Assembly (NCBI GenBank): GCA_934569225.1
Contig: CAKTKC010000013.1
Location: forward strand, 1-64,000
Reading direction: 5' to 3'
From: an uncultured Oscillospiraceae bacterium
Lineage (GTDB): Bacteria > Bacillota > Clostridia > Oscillospirales > Oscillospiraceae
DNA: 64,000 nucleotides
A program made the translations under genes and the position numbers. Below, piece by piece: positions 60,631 through 64,000 of this stretch; the stretch's first letter is position 1, and every line of letters begins with the position of its first letter. Below the pieces are notes generated by a model, which was given only the letters and a program-made list of their open reading frames with translations, searched no databases and was not told the DNA's origin.

Positions 60631-61515
60631 TTATCCTTTGATTCCTCCCGACATAACGCCGCCCATGATCTGCTTCTGGAACACCGCAAAGAGAATGGTA
60701 GGCGGGATGATGGAATACAGCACCGCGCGGATGATATCGATCTGGTTTGTTTTGATGGACGTCTGGAAGGAGTAGAGCTTGACCATGACGGTCTCCTTGT
60801 CGGTGCCGCTGAGCAGCAGGAAGGGCATCAGGAAGTCACTCCATGCGGCGGTAATGGCGAAAATGGCCACGACCACGATGATGGGCTTGGACAGGGGCAG
60901 CACGATGCGGGTGAAGACGCCGAAGGTTCCGCAGCCGTCGATCCGCGCCGCGTCGATGTAGTCCTTGGGCAGACTTTCAAAATAGTTCTTGAACAGAATG
61001 ACCCAGTAGGCGTTGGCGCCCATGGTCAGCCAGAGGGGCACAAAGCTGTTCGTCAGGCCGATTTTCTTGATGTTCACGAACAGGGCGACAAAGCTGGTGG
61101 TAGGCGGAATGAGCAGGCACCACATGACCAGCGCTAGGACGATCTTATGTCCCTTGGGCTTCAGGACAGCCAGCACGTATGCCATCAGGCCGTTGAAGAA
61201 AATGGCGCACAGAACACCACCGGCCACCGCAATGCCGGAATTGATGTAGTATTTCGTGAAACCAAAATCGTTCCATGTCTTGATCCAGCCCGCCCAGTCC
61301 GGATCCTTGGGCAGGATCTGGGTGGTGCTGAGGTACTCCGTCAGGTTTTTCAGTGAGCTGCAAACCAGCCAGAATACCGGGTACAGCGCGACCAGCGCAA
61401 TGGCGAAGCAGGCAATGTAGATCATGATGAGCCAGAACTTCGTCTTCCTGGATTTTACGTCATAGAAGCGGATGGAACCGTCTTCTTTTCCCTGATAATT
61501 ACCGAAAAAGCGCAT
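60631..61515 (-). CDS. Sugar ABC transporter permease, MalG type
   Basis: This 294-residue protein has six membrane helices and the CUT1 permease motif DAARIDGCGTFGVFTRIVLPLS (EAA loop) near residue 190. AGGAGG precedes the ATG. It pairs with the MalF-type permease encoded 12 bases upstream to import the substrate of the two phosphorylases. The ATPase must be encoded elsewhere. Confidence 0.92.
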   Translation of the reverse strand: MRFFGNYQGKEDGSIRFYDVKSRKTKFWLIMIYIACFAIALVALYPVFWLVCSSLKNLTEYLSTTQILPKDPDWAGWIKTWNDFGFTKYYINSGIAVAGGVLCAIFFNGLMAYVLAVLKPKGHKIVLALVMWCLLIPPTTSFVALFVNIKKIGLTNSFVPLWLTMGANAYWVILFKNYFESLPKDYIDAARIDGCGTFGVFTRIVLPLSKPIIVVVAIFAITAAWSDFLMPFLLLSGTDKETVMVKLYSFQTSIKTNQIDIIRAVLYSIIPPTILFAVFQKQIMGGVMSGGIKG

Positions 61516-61527
61516 AGTCGTTCCTCC

Positions 61528-62439
61528 TCAGTCCTTTTCCGCACTGTTGACGATGGCGTAGTAAATGACGGTCAGGAAAATCAGAATAATGCAGACCTCC
61601 ACAGACAGGGCGGCGGCCTGGGAGAACTTCATCTGTTTGAAGGCCAGGTCGTACACCAGCTCCATGATGGAGATGCTGGCGTTGTTGGGGCCGCCGTTGG
61701 TCATCAGCATCGGCTCGTAGAGGATCTGGAACACGGCCAGGATCTGGAGGATCAGCATGGTCTTTCCGGTTTTCAGGATGGTGGGCATGGTGATGGAGAA
61801 GAAGCGGCGGATGGGAGACGCGCCGTCGATGGTGGCGGCCTCGTACAGCTCCGGGGAAATGCCGGAGATGCTGGACATGTACACCAGCGCCGTGCTGCCC
61901 GCCGCCTTCCAGGTCATGGCCACTACGATCCAGAAGATGACCCATTTCTCATTGGTCAGGAAGTTCACCGGGCCGACACCGATTTTGGCAAGCAGGATAT
62001 TCAGGACGCCGCTGTTGCCGGTGCCGAAGAAGAACGTGAAGATCATGACCGCCGCGATGGAGGGAATGACGTTGGGATAGTAGGCCGCCACCCGGAAGAA
62101 GCCCCGGAAGTGGCTGACCTCGGTGATGAGTGCCGCAATGATGACCGGCACGCAAAGACCGACGAACAGAGAACAGACCGTATACTTGACGGTATTGACC
62201 CAGGCGATCCTGTAGGCGGGCTGGACAAGGAGCTTCTTATAGTTTGCAAAGCCCACAAATTTCCCCAGGTTCATGCCCTTCGTCTCGTAGAAGGACATCC
62301 GCACGGTGTCCAGCAGCGGCCCCCACACGAAAAAGGCAAACAGCAGGAGGCTCGGAACCATCAGCAGCCACGCGATCAGGTCACGGCGGATCGTTGCCTT
62401 CCTGTTTGACAGACGAACAGCATTCTTTTCTTTTAACAT
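61528..62439 (-). CDS. Sugar ABC transporter permease, MalF type
   Basis: This 303-residue protein starts at the ATG at 62439 after GAGAGGTGA. It has about six membrane helices and the EAA loop YEAATIDGASPIRRFFSITMP, typical of CUT1 permeases such as MsmF. NGGPNNASISIMELVYDLAF near the C-terminus is also characteristic. It follows the binding-protein gene after a hairpin region. Confidence 0.92.
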   Translation of the reverse strand: MLKEKNAVRLSNRKATIRRDLIAWLLMVPSLLLFAFFVWGPLLDTVRMSFYETKGMNLGKFVGFANYKKLLVQPAYRIAWVNTVKYTVCSLFVGLCVPVIIAALITEVSHFRGFFRVAAYYPNVIPSIAAVMIFTFFFGTGNSGVLNILLAKIGVGPVNFLTNEKWVIFWIVVAMTWKAAGSTALVYMSSISGISPELYEAATIDGASPIRRFFSITMPTILKTGKTMLILQILAVFQILYEPMLMTNGGPNNASISIMELVYDLAFKQMKFSQAAALSVEVCIILIFLTVIYYAIVNSAEKD

Positions 62440-62479
62440 TTCAGAAGTCACCTCTCGCTTACGCAGTTTTTGTTTGGGA

Positions 62480-62558
62480 TATATCTGAGAAACGCAAAGG
62501 GCGTTTCTTTGGAAGTCTCTCAGATATACCCCAAGAAGCCGCCGCATACGCGGCGGCT
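62480..62558 (-). promoter_or_regulatory. Nested hairpins between binding-protein and permease genes
   Basis: TATATCTGAGA at 62480-62490 pairs with TCTCAGATATA at 62518-62528 and encloses GAAACGC/GCGTTTC. A further stem AGCCGCCG/CGGCGGCT lies at 62537-62558. These probably raise the level of binding-protein mRNA relative to permease mRNA. Confidence 0.6.
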
Positions 62559-62601
62559 CCCATGGTTACAGTTTACTATATGGCTTCAAAAAACGCAAGA
62601 C

Positions 62602-64000
62602 TTACATGGCATCCAGGACGGCCTGGTAGTCGGCATTGGCCTGCTCCATCAGAGCGGGGATGTCAACACCGGCGGGATCCGCGCAGATGGCCTGCAGAAC
62701 GCCGTTGAGAATGGTGTACATGGTCTGGGTGTCGCCAGGCTCCTCGGTACGCAGAGCGCCCGCTTCCTTGGAGAATGCGAAGTAATCGTTCCACAGGTTC
62801 ATGTCAACATTGCTGTACTCTTCGACGACCTTGTTCTGCTCGTCAACAACAGCGCCGATCCAGGCGGGGAAGCTGGGGATGACGGGGATGGAGTTGTCGG
62901 CACGGTACTGCGCGTCGGCGATCCAGCCTTCCTTGGCGGCTTCGGTGACTTCGGGGGACTTGCCCATGACCTCCAGGTAATCCAGCGCCCAACGGACTTC
63001 GTCATCGGTAGCGTCAGGGGAGAAGAAGTAGGGAGTGCCGCCCATCAGGGTGAAGTGGCCGCCGGGGCCTGCGGGCATGGGAGCGAGGAAGAACTCGTCG
63101 GCCTTCATGCCGCGGTAGCTGGGCTGATCCACAGCGTCGTTGGCAGCGATGTACATGGCGGCAGTGCTGGTGCCGATGCGGTCAAAGCCGGTGCCCCAGT
63201 TTTCCTGGGTGGGATCGTCGGTGACGCACTTGTCAGCGACCATCTTCTGAACCCATTCCATAGCGGCGATGGCTTCGGGGGTGTTCAGGTTGGAGGTGTA
63301 GGAGCCGTCATCGTTGGTGATGACCAGGTTGGCACCGAAATTCCAGGCGATGTTGGACCAGTGCCAGCCGCCGCCACCGTCGGAAGCCTGCATGCAGAAG
63401 CCAGCAACGCCGGTCTTCTCGCGGATGATCTTACTGTACTCGTAAACTTCTTCCCAGGTGGTGGGATACTTGACAGTGCCGTCATCGTTCACGAGGCCGG
63501 CCTGCTCGAACAGAGGAATGTTGATCATCAGACCCAGGGAGTAAGCATCACGGGGAACGCCGTAGACGCGGCCGTCCTCGTCGGACAGCAGATCACGGAT
63601 AGCGGGGCTCATGGAATCCAGCCAGCCGCGCTCTTCCAGAATGTCGGTGATGTCCTTGACCAGACCGTTGCGGATCAGCTTTTCAGGCTCGGTGTACCAG
63701 GACTCGAATACGGTGGGTGCATTGCCGGCGGAAGCCAGGGCAACGTAAGTATCGGGGGAGTACTTGTAGTAAGCGGGGATGGCTTCTACATTGGGGTGCA
63801 GGGCGTTGAACGCGGGAACGTAGGTGTTCTCGTGAACGGCAATGGCTTCGGTCTGGGTGTCCTCAGGCCAGATGCCCAGGGTGATGGAGCCGGACTCGGC
63901 AGCGGGTGCCGCGGTGGTGTCGTCAGCAGCGACGTCAGCATTGGCAGCAGCGGGAGCCTTGGTCTCGTCTGCGGTCTTGCTGCCGCAGCCGGCGAACAGG
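62602..64000 (-). CDS. Extracellular sugar-binding lipoprotein of the ABC transporter (5' end outside window)
   Basis: About 465 residues are visible; the frame runs to the right edge and lacks only the start of the signal peptide. It opens with the lipobox LFAGC, then an Ala/Asp-rich linker and a solute-binding protein of the CUT1 family 1 type: ITLGIWPEDTQTEA, YYKYSPDTYVALASAGNAPTV followed by FESWYTEPEKLI, then VYGVPRDAYSLGLMINIPLF. The internal Met at 63612 is not the start. It delivers the alpha-glucoside to the MalF/MalG-type permeases that follow. Confidence 0.92.
   Translation of the reverse strand, partial: LFAGCGSKTADETKAPAAANADVAADDTTAAPAAESGSITLGIWPEDTQTEAIAVHENTYVPAFNALHPNVEAIPAYYKYSPDTYVALASAGNAPTVFESWYTEPEKLIRNGLVKDITDILEERGWLDSMSPAIRDLLSDEDGRVYGVPRDAYSLGLMINIPLFEQAGLVNDDGTVKYPTTWEEVYEYSKIIREKTGVAGFCMQASDGGGGWHWSNIAWNFGANLVITNDDGSYTSNLNTPEAIAAMEWVQKMVADKCVTDDPTQENWGTGFDRIGTSTAAMYIAANDAVDQPSYRGMKADEFFLAPMPAGPGGHFTLMGGTPYFFSPDATDDEVRWALDYLEVMGKSPEVTEAAKEGWIADAQYRADNSIPVIPSFPAWIGAVVDEQNKVVEEYSNVDMNLWNDYFAFSKEAGALRTEEPGDTQTMYTILNGVLQAICADPAGVDIPALMEQANADYQAVLDAM

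Noticed and set aside
58360..61137. Long plus-strand ORF (925 codons) opposite the GH65 and permease genes
   Set aside because: It spans parts of two unrelated genes on the other strand and reads as low-complexity Gly/Val/His sequence, typical of GC-rich antisense frames.

Overview
The window looks like a chromosomal segment of a GC-rich, spore-forming member of the Clostridia, of the gut Oscillospiraceae type. The evidence is strong AGGAGG-type ribosome sites, a small acid-soluble spore protein (SASP) gene start, sortase/LPXTG surface proteins, an yybP-ykoY manganese riboswitch, DHHW/MBOAT/DUF4358 genes and GH65 phosphorylases. The genus cannot be fixed from the sequence alone.

Region 1 (1 to about 18.2 kb, all genes on the minus strand) is one end of an integrative conjugative element (ICE). 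It reads parA-parB, a thioester pilus adhesin, an LPKTG pilin, two sortases, a run of small ICE accessory genes with overlapping stops and starts, and a giant ArdC-like/DNA methylase/SNF2 helicase gene. That helicase gene breaks off near the left edge, probably at a group II intron. A complete tnpV-like gene with its own ribosome site lies inside it in another frame. The right end of the ICE cuts a host alpha/beta-type SASP gene, whose 5' end survives at 18194-18295.

Region 2 (18.4 to 41.5 kb) is ordinary chromosome. It holds trkA-trkH potassium uptake, a TraX-like membrane protein, a PatB/MalY aminotransferase, a phosphate two-component system with an NptA-type Na/Pi transporter (both preceded by a shared Pho-box-like motif), an MBL/beta-CASP protein, glycogen phosphorylase, an FtsW/RodA/SpoVE protein, tRNA-Val and tRNA-Gln, a DHHW-MBOAT surface-acylation pair, a riboswitch-controlled mntP-vanZ-DUF4358 operon, azlCD, a Cys-rich small protein, thioredoxin and a DtxR/MntR-type regulator. 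A 204-bp MITE-like element and an array of perfect hairpins lie between genes.

Region 3 (41.5 to 55.2 kb) is a catabolic island: an enolase-superfamily dehydratase, a mannonate-dehydratase-like protein, an RraA-type aldolase, a glycerol-dehydrogenase-like Fe-ADH, a five-gene Dpp/Opp-type ABC transporter, and two AraC regulators and one IclR regulator. Together they suggest uptake of a sugar-acid-containing compound, dehydration to a 2-keto-3-deoxy acid, aldol cleavage and aldehyde reduction. A truncated malic enzyme gene ends this region.

Region 4 (55.5 to 64 kb, minus strand) is a disaccharide operon: a sugar-binding lipoprotein (cut by the window edge), two MalF/MalG-type permeases, two tandem GH65 phosphorylases and beta-phosphoglucomutase. 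It imports an alpha-glucoside and feeds beta-glucose 1-phosphate into glycolysis. No ATPase gene is present, so a shared MsmK-type ATPase is probably used.
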